Part shown: positions 34,074 to 43,396 of the stretch, piece after piece | Numbering within the stretch: position 1 is the stretch's first letter | How the letters are laid out: each line of letters begins with the position of its first letter | NCBI GenBank assembly: GCA_903863375.1 | Contig: CAIPBT010000126.1 | Span: 1 to 44,383 of the forward strand | From: an uncultured Ferrovum sp. | GTDB lineage: Bacteria > Pseudomonadota > Gammaproteobacteria > Burkholderiales > Ferrovaceae | Reading direction: 5' to 3' | Length of the DNA: 44,383 bases | Made by a program: the position numbers and the translations under genes | The notes under the pieces: model-generated | The model's input: the letters and a program-made list of their open reading frames with translations, nothing else | Database searches by the model: none | What the model was told of the DNA's origin: nothing

Positions 34074-37000
34074 GTGACCATCCCCCTGCTTCCCCCCCAA
34101 TCGCTGAAACCCGGCAGCCGCACCCGGCTTGCCTCTGTGCATGGCAGCGCGGACGCACTGATTCTGGCGCGCCTGCTGGAGGGTCAGGATCGCCCGCTGG
34201 TGGTGCTGGCCGAGGGCGCGTGGCAGGCACACCGTCTGGCCGAAGAACTGGTCTGGTTTGCGCCGGGACGAAGCGTGCATGTGCTGCCCGACTGGGAAAC
34301 GCTGCCGTACGATCACTTCTCGCCGCACCAGGACCTGATCTCCGAGCGGCTCGCTACCCTCTGGCAGACCGTCAGTGCCGGCTGCGCAGCGCTGATTGTG
34401 CCGGTGGCCACGGCGCTCAACCGGCTGGCACCGCGCAGCTATCTGGCGGCGCGTACCTTTCAGATCCGCAAGGGCGAGCGGCTCAAGCCGGATGGCCTGA
34501 AGGCGCAGTTCACCCTGGCCGGCTACAGCCATGTGCAGCAGGTTTTCCATCCCGGCGAATATTGTGTGCGCGGCGGCCTGATCGACCTGTTCCCGACCGG
34601 CAGCCCGGTGCCCTACCGGATCGAGCTGCTCGACGAGGACGTCGAGACCATCCGCACGTTCGACGTCGATACCCAGCGCACCATTTACCCGGTACAGGAA
34701 ATCCGCTTGCTGCCGGCGCGCGAATTCCCCACCGACGAGGCCGGCCGGGTGCGCTTCCGCGAGAATTTCCGCGATTACTTCGAGGGCGATCCCTCGCGCG
34801 TCCAGCTTTACAAGGATGTGAGCAACGGCATTGTGCCCGGCGGCATCGAATACTTCCTGCCGCTATTTTTTGAGCAGACCGAAACCCTGTTCGACTACCT
34901 GCCCGCCAACGCCCTGTGCGTGATGCATGGCGATGCCGGCACCGCCGTGCGCGAATTCTGGGCATCCGCCCGCAGCCGCCATGAACTGCTAAAGGGCGAT
35001 CGCAGCCGCCCGGTGATGGCCCCGAAAGATCTGTTCCTGGCCGAAGACGAATTCTTCAGCCGTCTGAATGCGTGGCCACGCCTGGAACTGCCCGCGCCGC
35101 TGCCGGCCACCAGCGGCCCGGCCGCCGGGGCACCCGGCGCCAGCCAGGCCGGCCCGCAGGCCGCAGACGCCGTGCCCTCCAGGGACGAGCGCCTTGCCGC
35201 GCATGCGTACTTCGTCGCCAGCCAGGCGCTGCCGCCGCTGGAGGTCACCCGGGGGGCCGAGGCGCCGCTGGCGCGCCTGCAGACCTTCCTGGCGGATGCC
35301 GACGGGCCAGTGCTGCTGGTGGCCGAAAGTCTGGGCCGCCGCGAAACCATGGCGCAGATGCTGGGTGAGCAGGGCATCGACGCCACGGCGATCGAAGACT
35401 GGGCTGCCTTCCGCGCCGCTCGGCCGGCGCTGGGCCTGGTGGTGGGTCCGATCGGTGCCGGGTTCCGCGCCCCCGCCGAGGGGTTCAGCGTGCTCACCGA
35501 GGGCGAGCTATATGCCAGTCAGGTACGGCAGACCCGTCGCCGCGACGGCCGTGGCCGCAGCAGCAGCGACAGCCTAATCAAGGACCTTTCCGAGGTGCGT
35601 GCCGGCGACCCGGTCGTGCACATCGAGCACGGCGTGGGCCGTTATCTGGGTCTGGTCAACATGGACCTGGGCGAGGGCGACAACGAATTCCTGCACCTGC
35701 AGTACGCCGATGGCGACCTGCTGTATGTGCCGGTGTCACAGCTGCACCTGATCAGCCGCTACACCGGGGGGCCGCCGGAGTCGGCCCCGTTGCACAAGCT
35801 GGGCTCGGGCACCTGGGACAAGGCCAAACGCAAGGCGGCGCAGCAGGTGCGCGATACCGCCGCCGAGCTGCTCGACCTGTACGCCAAGCGCGCCGCCCGC
35901 CAGGGGTTTTCCTTCCCGCTGAAGGAAAGCGACTACGCGGCCTTTGCCGCCGGTTTCCCGTTTGAGGAAACGGCCGACCAGCGCGCGGCGATTGCCGCCG
36001 TAATGGACGATATGTCCTCTGGCCGCCCGATGGACCGCCTGGTGTGCGGCGACGTCGGTTTCGGCAAGACCGAGGTCGCCATGCGCGCCGCCTTCCTGGC
36101 CGTCAACGCCGGCAAGCAGGTGGCGATCCTGGTCCCCACCACGCTGCTGGCCGAACAGCATTTCCAGAACTTCAGCGACCGCTTCGCCGAGTGGCCCGTC
36201 AAAGTGGCCGAGCTGTCGCGCTTCCGCTCGGCCAAGGAAACCAACGCCGCGCTTGCCGGCCTGAGTGACGGCCGCGTCGACATCGTAATCGGCACCCACA
36301 AGCTGATCGGCGAGGGGGTGAAGTTCCACAATCTGGGATTGGTGATCATCGACGAGGAACACCGCTTCGGGGTGCGGCAGAAGGAGCGCCTGAAGGCGCT
36401 GCGCGCCGAAGTGGATGTGCTCACCCTGACCGCCACGCCGATCCCGCGCACGCTGGCCATGAGCATGGAGGGCCTGCGCGACTTTTCGGTGATCGCCACC
36501 GCGCCGCAGAAACGGCTCGCCATCAAGACCTTCGTCTACCCCTTCTCCGATGGCGTGATCCGCGAAGCCTGCCTGCGCGAACTGAAGCGCGGCGGCCAGC
36601 TGTACTTCCTGCACAACGAAGTCGACACCATCGAGAACATGCGCGAAAAACTGGCCGCCCTGGTGCCCGAGGCACGCATCGGGGTGGCCCACGGCCAGCT
36701 GCCGGAACGCGAGCTGGAGCGCGTGATGCGCGACTTCTACCACCAGCAGTACAACGTGCTGCTGTGCTCCACCATCATCGAGACCGGCATCGACGTGCCC
36801 ACCGCCAACACCATCATCATGCACCGCGCCGACAAGTTCGGCCTGGCCCAGCTGCATCAGCTGCGTGGCCGGGTGGGCCGTTCACATCATCAGGCTTACG
36901 CCTACCTGCTCACGCCGCCGTCGGATGCGCTGACCGAGCAGGCCCGCAAGCGTCTGGAGGCGATCCAGATGATGGAGGAACTGGGCTCCGGATTCTTCCT

Positions 37001-37616
37001 GGCCATGCACGACCTCGAAATCCGCGGGGCAGGCGAGGTGCTGGGTGACAACCAGAGTGGTGAAATCCAGGCGATCGGCTTCGGCCTTTACGCCGAGATG
37101 CTCAACAATGCCGTGCGCTCGCTGAAGAAAGGCGAGGCCTGGAACGCCGAGGAACCGCTTGGCGTCACCACCGAAATCAATCTGCACACGGCCGCCCTGC
37201 TGCCCCTGGAATACTGTGGCGATGTGCACGAACGGCTAGTGCTGTATAAGCGCCTGGCCAACTGTGACGACGAAGCCCAGCTCGACGACATGCGCGAGGA
37301 ACTGATCGACCGCTTCGGCCTGCTGCCCGAGGCCGCGCAGGTGCTGCTGGAATGCCACCGCCTGCGCCTGCTGGCGCGGCGGCTGGGCATCCGCAAGCTG
37401 GATGCCAATGGTGACTCGATCCGCCTGCACTTCGACAAGACCACCCCCCTCGATCCCGCCGACCTGATCCTGCTGCTGCGGCAACATCCCAATTGGCGGC
37501 TAGACGGCCAGGACCGCATCAAGATCGTGGTGGCAGGTGAGCAGGCACTGGTGCGCGCCGGTCAGGCCAAGGGCATCCTGCGCGACCTAGCGGCAAAACT
37601 GCTGCGGGCGGCCTGA
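34074..37616 (+). CDS. mfd: Transcription-repair coupling factor
   Basis: 1180 residues; displaces RNA polymerase stalled at lesions and recruits UvrA. Order: UvrB-homology N-terminal modules, an RNA polymerase-interacting domain near 'DPVVHIEHGVGRYLGLVNMD', then SF2 translocase motifs: Walker A GDVGFGKTEVA, 'LVPTTLLAEQH', DEEH box IIDEEHRFGV, LTATPIPRTL, and 'QLRGRVGRSHHQAYAYLL'. The C-terminal regulatory domain follows. An Ala/Pro/Gly-rich insert ('GPAAGAPGASQAG') lies near residue 350. I chose the GTG at 34074. A TTG 15 bp earlier is possible but would be 5 nt or so from the predicted transcription start. Confidence 0.97.
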   Translation: MTIPLLPPQSLKPGSRTRLASVHGSADALILARLLEGQDRPLVVLAEGAWQAHRLAEELVWFAPGRSVHVLPDWETLPYDHFSPHQDLISERLATLWQTVSAGCAALIVPVATALNRLAPRSYLAARTFQIRKGERLKPDGLKAQFTLAGYSHVQQVFHPGEYCVRGGLIDLFPTGSPVPYRIELLDEDVETIRTFDVDTQRTIYPVQEIRLLPAREFPTDEAGRVRFRENFRDYFEGDPSRVQLYKDVSNGIVPGGIEYFLPLFFEQTETLFDYLPANALCVMHGDAGTAVREFWASARSRHELLKGDRSRPVMAPKDLFLAEDEFFSRLNAWPRLELPAPLPATSGPAAGAPGASQAGPQAADAVPSRDERLAAHAYFVASQALPPLEVTRGAEAPLARLQTFLADADGPVLLVAESLGRRETMAQMLGEQGIDATAIEDWAAFRAARPALGLVVGPIGAGFRAPAEGFSVLTEGELYASQVRQTRRRDGRGRSSSDSLIKDLSEVRAGDPVVHIEHGVGRYLGLVNMDLGEGDNEFLHLQYADGDLLYVPVSQLHLISRYTGGPPESAPLHKLGSGTWDKAKRKAAQQVRDTAAELLDLYAKRAARQGFSFPLKESDYAAFAAGFPFEETADQRAAIAAVMDDMSSGRPMDRLVCGDVGFGKTEVAMRAAFLAVNAGKQVAILVPTTLLAEQHFQNFSDRFAEWPVKVAELSRFRSAKETNAALAGLSDGRVDIVIGTHKLIGEGVKFHNLGLVIIDEEHRFGVRQKERLKALRAEVDVLTLTATPIPRTLAMSMEGLRDFSVIATAPQKRLAIKTFVYPFSDGVIREACLRELKRGGQLYFLHNEVDTIENMREKLAALVPEARIGVAHGQLPERELERVMRDFYHQQYNVLLCSTIIETGIDVPTANTIIMHRADKFGLAQLHQLRGRVGRSHHQAYAYLLTPPSDALTEQARKRLEAIQMMEELGSGFFLAMHDLEIRGAGEVLGDNQSGEIQAIGFGLYAEMLNNAVRSLKKGEAWNAEEPLGVTTEINLHTAALLPLEYCGDVHERLVLYKRLANCDDEAQLDDMREELIDRFGLLPEAAQVLLECHRLRLLARRLGIRKLDANGDSIRLHFDKTTPLDPADLILLLRQHPNWRLDGQDRIKIVVAGEQALVRAGQAKGILRDLAAKLLRAA

Positions 37617-37742
37617 GCGGCTTGAACGTAGACTTGCATTGACCGGAAGCGAGATTTCGAGACGCTTGGCATTGGGCTTCGGATCGACTCTGGTTGCACT
37701 CAAACTGCCAGCAACTGCCGCGCGGGAGAGGTCATCCCTGTG

Positions 37743-38951
37743 TCAGTCGGCAGTTTCCTCGGTCTCCGGCTCGCTACCATCGCCAATCTGTGCATCCATG
37801 GGAAGCAGCGGTCTGGTCGATCGGCGGGCAATTTGACGTAAAAGCTTCAGCGCAATCACGCTGGCGAGGCCACGCACCGTATAGTTGGGAATGACAAACG
37901 AACAGATTGGAAGGCTGTTCGGCTTGAAGTCGCGAACCACGCCCGGATAGTTCACCATGTCCAGCAGGCCGACATCGGGATCGGCGCAAAGCTCGCGTAT
38001 CAGCAAGTCCAGCAACATGATGCCGGGCTTGTACGCCTGGGCGTTTTCCTGATAACACATTTTCAGGGTGCTGAACGTTTTCCCTGACTGCAGGGACAGG
38101 AAGGCCGCCACAACCGCATCACCATGCCAAAGCAGATGGATGACAAACTGGCCCGAGGGGCCGAACCGCTTGGCAAGGGACTGATAGAAGTAGACCAAGG
38201 TCGGCGAGCAGAGGATCGCCGAGCGGGTGCCAGCGTAACCCTTCCAACCGGAAGCCTCGATCTCACAAAAACGTTGCAGGGCTGCTGGCAGCAGGGCTGG
38301 AGCGAGCACGGCTTCCAGGCGGACGGGGGCTTTCTCTGCGGCGCGTCGCTGTACCCTGCGCAAGTTCCGGCGAGAACGCGGCGACATGGTTGCCACAGCG
38401 TGCTCATAACCTTGTGAAACATCAAATCGGGCGCTACGGTTGTACGTCAGTCGTTGCGTGAAACTGGGAGACTTGACCTGAAGCGACCGGTACAACGCCG
38501 AGTCCGCCACGATCCTTTGCATGTTCACCGCGTCCCAGCGGGGCACCTTCTGGGAACGCAACCAACGGACCAGGGCTGAAACCAGGGTAGTCCCGTCAGA
38601 TTCAGGGGAGAAGGTGAAGTCTGCCAATTGCAGCTGATTGTCGTGAAAGTTGCTGAGCAGCCGTATTTCCGCGCCATACGGCCGCAGGCGCCTCTCCTGA
38701 AGGGGAAATACCCCCACGAGACGCTCCCCGTGTTGGGCAGCGACAAACCAGTAATCCCGATCTGGCGCCCGCTGCATCTGCATGGCAGAAGCAAACCAGT
38801 GGGGATGGTGGTAGAAACGGACGTGATCGCCCAGTTCCTTGCACAGCAGCACCCATCGGTCTTGCAGCGCCTCCAGCCCTGCAAACCCCCGGTAGAACTC
38901 AAACGCGTAACCCGACCCCATCACGAAGGCTCCCACGCCAACCTGCTCCAT
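37743..38951 (-). CDS. BioF2/FemAB-like acyltransferase (GNAT fold), EPS-associated
   Basis: 402 residues without signal peptide. The C-terminal half carries the Acetyltransf_6 (BioF2-like/FemAB) pattern: 'FCEIEASGWKGYAGTRSA', then 'VIHLLWHGDAVVAAFLSLQS' and 'CYQENAQAYKPGIMLLDLLI', where the last block is the acyl-CoA or aminoacyl-tRNA-binding region. Members in exopolysaccharide clusters acylate sugars or peptides; the substrate here is unknown. The 231-bp gap to the SDR gene and its own promoter-like element suggest separate transcription. Starts at 38951 and 38921 are both possible. It converges with mfd. Confidence 0.8.
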   Translation of the reverse strand: MEQVGVGAFVMGSGYAFEFYRGFAGLEALQDRWVLLCKELGDHVRFYHHPHWFASAMQMQRAPDRDYWFVAAQHGERLVGVFPLQERRLRPYGAEIRLLSNFHDNQLQLADFTFSPESDGTTLVSALVRWLRSQKVPRWDAVNMQRIVADSALYRSLQVKSPSFTQRLTYNRSARFDVSQGYEHAVATMSPRSRRNLRRVQRRAAEKAPVRLEAVLAPALLPAALQRFCEIEASGWKGYAGTRSAILCSPTLVYFYQSLAKRFGPSGQFVIHLLWHGDAVVAAFLSLQSGKTFSTLKMCYQENAQAYKPGIMLLDLLIRELCADPDVGLLDMVNYPGVVRDFKPNSLPICSFVIPNYTVRGLASVIALKLLRQIARRSTRPLLPMDAQIGDGSEPETEETAD

Positions 38952-39013
38952 GACTTGGTCATTTGTCCATTTCCGGGCGAGGTTCCGTTACCGGCTGTTA
39001 CCTGATGTAAGTT

Positions 39014-39041
39014 GGTATAACCGGCTGCATGCTCGCTTCAA
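39014..39041 (-). promoter_or_regulatory. Possible promoter of the acyltransferase gene
   Basis: TTGAAG (39036-39041) and TATACC (39014-39019) on the minus strand are spaced by 16 bp, about 65 bp before the start codon. Both hexamers match at 4 of 6 positions. Confidence 0.3.
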
Positions 39042-39182
39042 GTGATTGCGTCGAACTTAAGAAGTTCCGGAGGTGACTTACGAGCGCTTACATTCTAACA
39101 TCACGATCAAGTGCAAGGGCCATGAATTGTGGGCAGACACACTCCAACCGTGGCTCACGGGAGGGTGCGGCGTCAGATGCCA

Positions 39183-40253
39183 TCATTTCGGCCGCAGGTT
39201 GTGGTGCCGCAACGCGCGCACGCAGTCCTGCAATATCTGAGCGACAGGCGTCCAGGGGATCGCGAAGAGATCGTTCAGACGATCAATCTTCATTTCCGGA
39301 CCCTGGGCGCACTGTTTCACCAGCCAGGGCCGGATCACCGCAGGAGGCGGGGACTGCGGTGCCAACAGCTTGTGCAGCACCATGCGGCCAGGGCCCTCCA
39401 GACGTTGATGCCATAGGTTCCACCAGAAACCCCGTGGACGGGGCGCTGGCAGGCCGAGCGCCGACGCATAGGCTGCAAAAAAGTCAGCCCAGGTGAAGAC
39501 CTGACCGTCAAATGCAGATGTCGGCCAGGGCGCCCGCACGTTCAGGATGGTGGCCTTCCGTTCAGGCTGTTGCACGCAGGCCAGCACGCAGGCGGCCAGA
39601 TCCTTCACCGCGACCAGATTGCAGGGCGCCTGCAGGCCAGCCACGGGCAACCCCATGCGACCGGTCAGGAGCAGTTCGCCGAGAAAGTGTGCCCAAGTCG
39701 GACTGCCTGGCCCGAACACAATGCCGGGACGCAGGATCAACCAGTCATCGAATTGCTGTACCACCTGCTCCCCAGCTATCTTGTCGAGGGCGTAGGGGCT
39801 GCTGCCAAGCAGAGGGGCGTTTTCGTCCAACTGACCTGTCTGATCCCCATAGACGGAGAGCGAACTCAGATACACCACACGCATGGCCTGGTCATGGGAA
39901 CCCACCACATCGCGCAAGGCCGAAAGCGCCGCCTTCATGACGGCAGGCGCACCAGCCAGACTGAACACCACGACCTGCACGTCGCGGCAGGCATCCCGCA
40001 GGGCGGTCACGTCTGTGGCATCGAGCAATCGCTGTTCGATATCCCGGTCGGCAAGGTCCTGCAGCGGGCGACGAACGACGGCAATCGGCACTGCGCTGCC
40101 GTGATCGGCTAAGGTCAGGCAGATCTGCCGGCCGATAAAGCCGCCTGCCCCCAGGATCAGCACCCTGGGTACCGTGAGGGACGACGGTCGTTCTGGATTT
40201 TTCTGGAATGACGAGGGGGCGATGTCAAAAACGGGCGTCTGGTCACTCATCAT
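39183..40253 (-). CDS. NAD(P)-dependent sugar epimerase/dehydratase (extended SDR)
   Basis: 356 residues. The Rossmann motif is LILGAGGFIGRQI (GxxGxxG), after an N-terminal stretch of about 28 residues. The catalytic Ser lies in YLSSLSVYGD, and the Tyr-Lys pair in SPYALDKIAGE (YxxxK). The C-terminal part has the extended-SDR substrate region ('ILRPGIVFGPGSPTWA'). It probably modifies a nucleotide sugar for the exopolysaccharide. The start overlaps the wecG-like stop by one base (TGATG), implying translational coupling in the EPS operon. Confidence 0.85.
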   Translation of the reverse strand: MMSDQTPVFDIAPSSFQKNPERPSSLTVPRVLILGAGGFIGRQICLTLADHGSAVPIAVVRRPLQDLADRDIEQRLLDATDVTALRDACRDVQVVVFSLAGAPAVMKAALSALRDVVGSHDQAMRVVYLSSLSVYGDQTGQLDENAPLLGSSPYALDKIAGEQVVQQFDDWLILRPGIVFGPGSPTWAHFLGELLLTGRMGLPVAGLQAPCNLVAVKDLAACVLACVQQPERKATILNVRAPWPTSAFDGQVFTWADFFAAYASALGLPAPRPRGFWWNLWHQRLEGPGRMVLHKLLAPQSPPPAVIRPWLVKQCAQGPEMKIDRLNDLFAIPWTPVAQILQDCVRALRHHNLRPK

Positions 40254-41023
40254 CAGGCATCAGCCCGAATTGGCACCGCCGGCCTCACCGCAAATTCGTC
40301 CGTCAGCAGATAGCGAAAAAAGCGCGGCCCGCGCACAAGGTAACGGTGGGCAAGACGGCGCGGCTGTCGGATCAGGCGATACAGCCATTCCAGGCCTGAG
40401 GCCTGCATCCATAATGGGGCGCGCTTCTGTGCCCCGGTCATGAAGTCGATGGCCCCGCCAACACACAGAATCAATCCGCGGGCCCGACCACGGGCCATCA
40501 AGGCAGCTGCAACCTGTTCCTGACGGGGGGCACCGACGGCCACAAAACAGAACCGGAATGGCCCGCTGGCCTCGACCCATTCGAGCAGGTTTTCAACTTC
40601 GCGTGTATCGCGGATGAACCCCATGGGCGGGTTGTAATGACGCAGAATCACGCCTGGATGACGATCTTGAAGCATCTGGATCTGGGCGGGTTGCCCACCG
40701 ACAACCAGGATGTTGTCGCCCGGACGGATGGACTGGTGGAACAGCGCAACCGTCAGGTCACTGCCGCGGCAAACCGCAAAGCGTCTGCGCTTGAGCACCA
40801 GGAAGAGCATGGCTGCCAGTTTGCTGTCGAGCAACACATAGGCCGCATGACGGTAATACTCGCGAAAGGCAGCATCCTCATGCAGAAAGATGAAGTGATC
40901 AATGTTCGGGGTAACCACATATCCCAGACGGTCCTGGCCAAAGGATTCTGCAACGCGCAGGAAACCGCTCACATCGTAATCATCCAGCGTATACCGGAGG
41001 GGGGCACCTTCCGCCCCGATCAA
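40253..41023 (-). CDS. WecG/TagA/CpsF-family glycosyltransferase
   Basis: 256 residues, GT26 family. Conserved blocks: TPNIDH (usual TpNpe/d..), 'ILVVGGQPAQIQMLQ', VGAPRQEQ (the GxPKQE motif), and 'VGGAIDFMTGAQKRAPLWMQ' followed by 'GLEWLYRLIRQPRR'. The last Arg-rich region interacts with the membrane or the lipid acceptor. It transfers a sugar such as N-acetylmannosaminuronate to a lipid-linked intermediate; the donor is not predictable. The start overlaps the end of the EpsE-like gene by 4 bp, and its stop overlaps the SDR start. Confidence 0.92.
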   Translation of the reverse strand: MIGAEGAPLRYTLDDYDVSGFLRVAESFGQDRLGYVVTPNIDHFIFLHEDAAFREYYRHAAYVLLDSKLAAMLFLVLKRRRFAVCRGSDLTVALFHQSIRPGDNILVVGGQPAQIQMLQDRHPGVILRHYNPPMGFIRDTREVENLLEWVEASGPFRFCFVAVGAPRQEQVAAALMARGRARGLILCVGGAIDFMTGAQKRAPLWMQASGLEWLYRLIRQPRRLAHRYLVRGPRFFRYLLTDEFAVRPAVPIRADA

Positions 41024-41853
41024 AACAAGCCCTCCCGCACATACACCACGTCATCCGGCTGAATCGGATCATCCAAATTCAACTCGAGTATCTGCGTGGC
41101 CTTCCCGATCTCATGCCGATGAACCGTCAACCCGCGCTGGGTTCCTTTCGGGGTCAGCCCACCTCCCGTGGCAAGAGCCTGCATCAGGCTCATGCCCTGT
41201 TCCAGCGGAAAGGATCCTGGCTTCTGCACCTCTCCATAAATATAGAAAACGGGAGCCTTCGCCACATAGATCAGATCGCCGGCCCGCAGTTCGGGGTTGT
41301 CGCTCTCCTTTCCCGACGCGACATCGCGCAGCAGATACTGCCGACGGAACGAGGTGCCGGAGCGTGTCCCGGTCAGGGTGATGGTGTCAGAGCCCCCCGA
41401 CGTGATACCCCCGGCAATTGCAATCATGTCGGCCAGGCGCATGTTGCGGGACTCGAGCGGATACCTGCCCGGTTTGCCAACGTAACCCAACACTGTAGCC
41501 TGATACCCGCGAATCGTGAGCACTGAAATTGTCACGTTGGGGACGGCAATATAACCCGCGGCTTTCAGACGCGACGCAATCAGCTGTTCCGCTTCCGGCA
41601 CGCTGAGTCCCCCGAGCCGAATCTGCCCCAGCAAAGGATAAGAAACATTCCCGTTGTCTTCCACCCGGGTTTCCAGCGTCAGATCCACCACCTGATAGAC
41701 CGCGATCTTGATCTGGTCTCCAGGACCGATCCGGTAGAAGCCCTCGCGCGCGTCCGCTGGACCGTCTGCGGCTAGCGCTTGGGCCAACCCGACGATGAAG
41801 AAGATGACAGGAAGGAGACAGGATCGAACTAAAGATCGTTGGGTAATTTTCAT
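41020..41853 (-). CDS. Polysaccharide export protein, Wza/EpsE-like
   Basis: 277 residues. A signal segment (SCLLPVIFFIVGLAQALA) lacks a lipobox Cys. The Poly_export domain follows: 'FYRIGPGDQIKIAVYQVVDL' and 'VSYPLLGQIRLGGLSVPEAE'. Then come two SLBB domains ('VLGYVGKPGRYPLESRNMRL' and 'IYGEVQKPGSFPLEQGMSLM'). The protein forms the periplasmic/outer-membrane channel for exopolysaccharide. The ATG at 41853 (MKITQRS) is preferred over a TTG at 41877. It is the first gene of a three-gene operon with the glycosyltransferase and SDR, and divergent from the EpsL-like gene. Confidence 0.92.
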   Translation of the reverse strand: MKITQRSLVRSCLLPVIFFIVGLAQALAADGPADAREGFYRIGPGDQIKIAVYQVVDLTLETRVEDNGNVSYPLLGQIRLGGLSVPEAEQLIASRLKAAGYIAVPNVTISVLTIRGYQATVLGYVGKPGRYPLESRNMRLADMIAIAGGITSGGSDTITLTGTRSGTSFRRQYLLRDVASGKESDNPELRAGDLIYVAKAPVFYIYGEVQKPGSFPLEQGMSLMQALATGGGLTPKGTQRGLTVHRHEIGKATQILELNLDDPIQPDDVVYVREGLF

Positions 41854-42014
41854 CGTAGCCGGACCAGGGAGGGTCAAGAGTCAAAAATGATCGACGGACA
41901 AACCGGAAGGCGCGGTAAATAAGGTAGACGAGCCTCTGCAGCACCATCCACACTGTCTATACTGACATCATACTGATGAATTGTGAACCGGATAAGCTTG
42001 GAATTAGGATGAGG
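41854..42014. promoter_or_regulatory. Divergent promoter region of the EPS locus
   Basis: 161 bp between the EpsE-like and EpsL-like genes, visibly more AT-rich than its surroundings. TATACT at 41958-41963 faces the EpsL-like gene with a weak -35 (TCTGCA, 41935-41940). No -24/-12 sigma-54 element with correct spacing was found on either strand. EPS expression is expected to be controlled here. Confidence 0.35.
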
Positions 42015-43283
42015 ATGAAGATGCAAAATTCGGAGTTTACTGGGAATTTTCCCACTGCAAACCGCCGGCCTGGTTTGCGGATCCGAACCCTTGGGTTGGC
42101 GGTTGCCATGGCAGCCGGATTGCCTGGGATCTGTTACGCGGATGCAGCGTCGGCGCCGCCATTTTCGCTTTCGGCCGACCTCTCGGAGCGCGTGGATTCG
42201 AACGTTACGCGTCAACCCGAGGGACCAAATGTGGTCAGCTCACGGATCGACCGTCAGGCATTGACCGGCGCGTTTGAGGAAACTTCGGGACAGTCGCGTC
42301 TGTACGCGAGCGCCCTAATCGCTCACGATAATTACCAGGCACTGCCCATCCTCAACACCACGACGGAGGATTTGCATGGTGGCTGGTCCGCCCGTCTCGG
42401 GCGCGGTATCGATACCGATATTCACATCTCACGGTCCTCTGCGCTGGCAAACCTAGCTGACCAGAATGTCACCAGCGTAGGTTCGATCGTACACAACGTG
42501 ATCACTCGCGACAGCCTCGGTGGTTACCTGCATGTGCCCTTCACGCGCCACTGGGACTTCGTCGCAACCGCAGACACCTCGCGTTCGTACAATTCCAACG
42601 CCTTGGACGAAGCGCTGAATACGCAAGGCGTCTATCTTGGGGCCGGGGCATCGTTGCTCGTGAACAACGATGAAAACGTCGGGGTGCTGCTACGGAACGG
42701 CAAGACTCACTTTCCATCCTCCGGTGCAGCATCGATCGGCCTCTCCGATACGCTGGACCAATTTGCCGACCTGAACGTGCACTTGCGCCCGACGGGCGCC
42801 AGTGCCATCAATGGCCGCCTCGGTTTCCAGCGGCACACGTACTCGAGTCTCAGCTACCGTAATTCGGCAGGCCCCTCGTATAACCTGTCGTGGTTCTGGA
42901 CCCCGGGCGGCCACCTCTCCCTGCTGTTGCTCGGCGAACGGATTCTTGGAGGACCTGCCGACAACCAGTTTCTGTCAGGTGTCATCACGCGTTTCCGTAT
43001 CGAGCCCTCCTATGCGTTGACCAGTAAAATAAAGGTCTCCGTCCATTATGAGGACCAGCGGTCCGACTATAACGCCAACCTGCAGCTGTTGCAGGTCGGT
43101 CAGACTCCGCAGCAGAATCGGAGCGACCATGGGACGAATGCCGGCATCAACCTGATGTGGCAGCCACGCGGGTGGCTGTCCCTGAACTCCGAGTTCGCGA
43201 CAGAACACCGGTCTTCCAACCTCGCGATCAATGAGTACCGTGCCAACGTCGTTGCCCTGCACATTAAGGCCAGCATCGACTGA
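42015..43283 (+). CDS. EpsL-like exopolysaccharide outer-membrane beta-barrel protein
   Basis: About 422 residues. A signal peptide (basic RRPGLRIR, hydrophobic LGLAVAMAAGLPG, cleavage near CYADA) leads to a long series of amphipathic strands with alternating polar/non-polar residues, and a terminal strand 'YRANVVALHIKASID'. This resembles the EpsL family found in betaproteobacterial exopolysaccharide loci, which is predicted to form the outer-membrane secretion pore. ATGs at 42009, 42015 and 42021 follow AGGATGAGG, and I use 42015. A terminator follows at 43350. Closely divergent from the EpsE-like gene. Confidence 0.75.
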   Translation: MKMQNSEFTGNFPTANRRPGLRIRTLGLAVAMAAGLPGICYADAASAPPFSLSADLSERVDSNVTRQPEGPNVVSSRIDRQALTGAFEETSGQSRLYASALIAHDNYQALPILNTTTEDLHGGWSARLGRGIDTDIHISRSSALANLADQNVTSVGSIVHNVITRDSLGGYLHVPFTRHWDFVATADTSRSYNSNALDEALNTQGVYLGAGASLLVNNDENVGVLLRNGKTHFPSSGAASIGLSDTLDQFADLNVHLRPTGASAINGRLGFQRHTYSSLSYRNSAGPSYNLSWFWTPGGHLSLLLLGERILGGPADNQFLSGVITRFRIEPSYALTSKIKVSVHYEDQRSDYNANLQLLQVGQTPQQNRSDHGTNAGINLMWQPRGWLSLNSEFATEHRSSNLAINEYRANVVALHIKASID

Positions 43284-43349
43284 TGCGGGCACCCGGTCAC
43301 CACCAGCAGCGTAAGCCCGTTTGGGGGAAATCCGGTTACCAACAACAGA

Positions 43350-43384
43350 GCGGGCGCCGCGTTACGGGCGCCCGCGGCTTTTAC
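43350..43384 (+). terminator. Rho-independent terminator after the EpsL-like gene
   Basis: Stem GCGGGCGCC (43350-43358) with GGCGCCCGC (43367-43375), an 8-nt loop, followed by GGCTTTTA. The T tract is short. It lies between convergent genes and could partly serve the minus strand too. Confidence 0.7.
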
Positions 43385-43396
43385 CTGCCGTCGAGC

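Noticed and set aside
37617-37755. AAACTGCC/GGCAGTTT inverted repeat after mfd as a terminator
   Set aside because: The arms are about 40 nt apart with no T tract, so a functional terminator is not supported.
39102-39130. Possible sigma-54 -24/-12 element before the EPS acyltransferase gene
   Set aside because: GG and GC dinucleotides are present, but the spacing is not the required 10 bp between GG and GC.
39122-40112. Plus-strand open frames opposite the SDR gene
   Set aside because: They are antisense to a well-supported SDR with intact motifs and show no recognisable domains.
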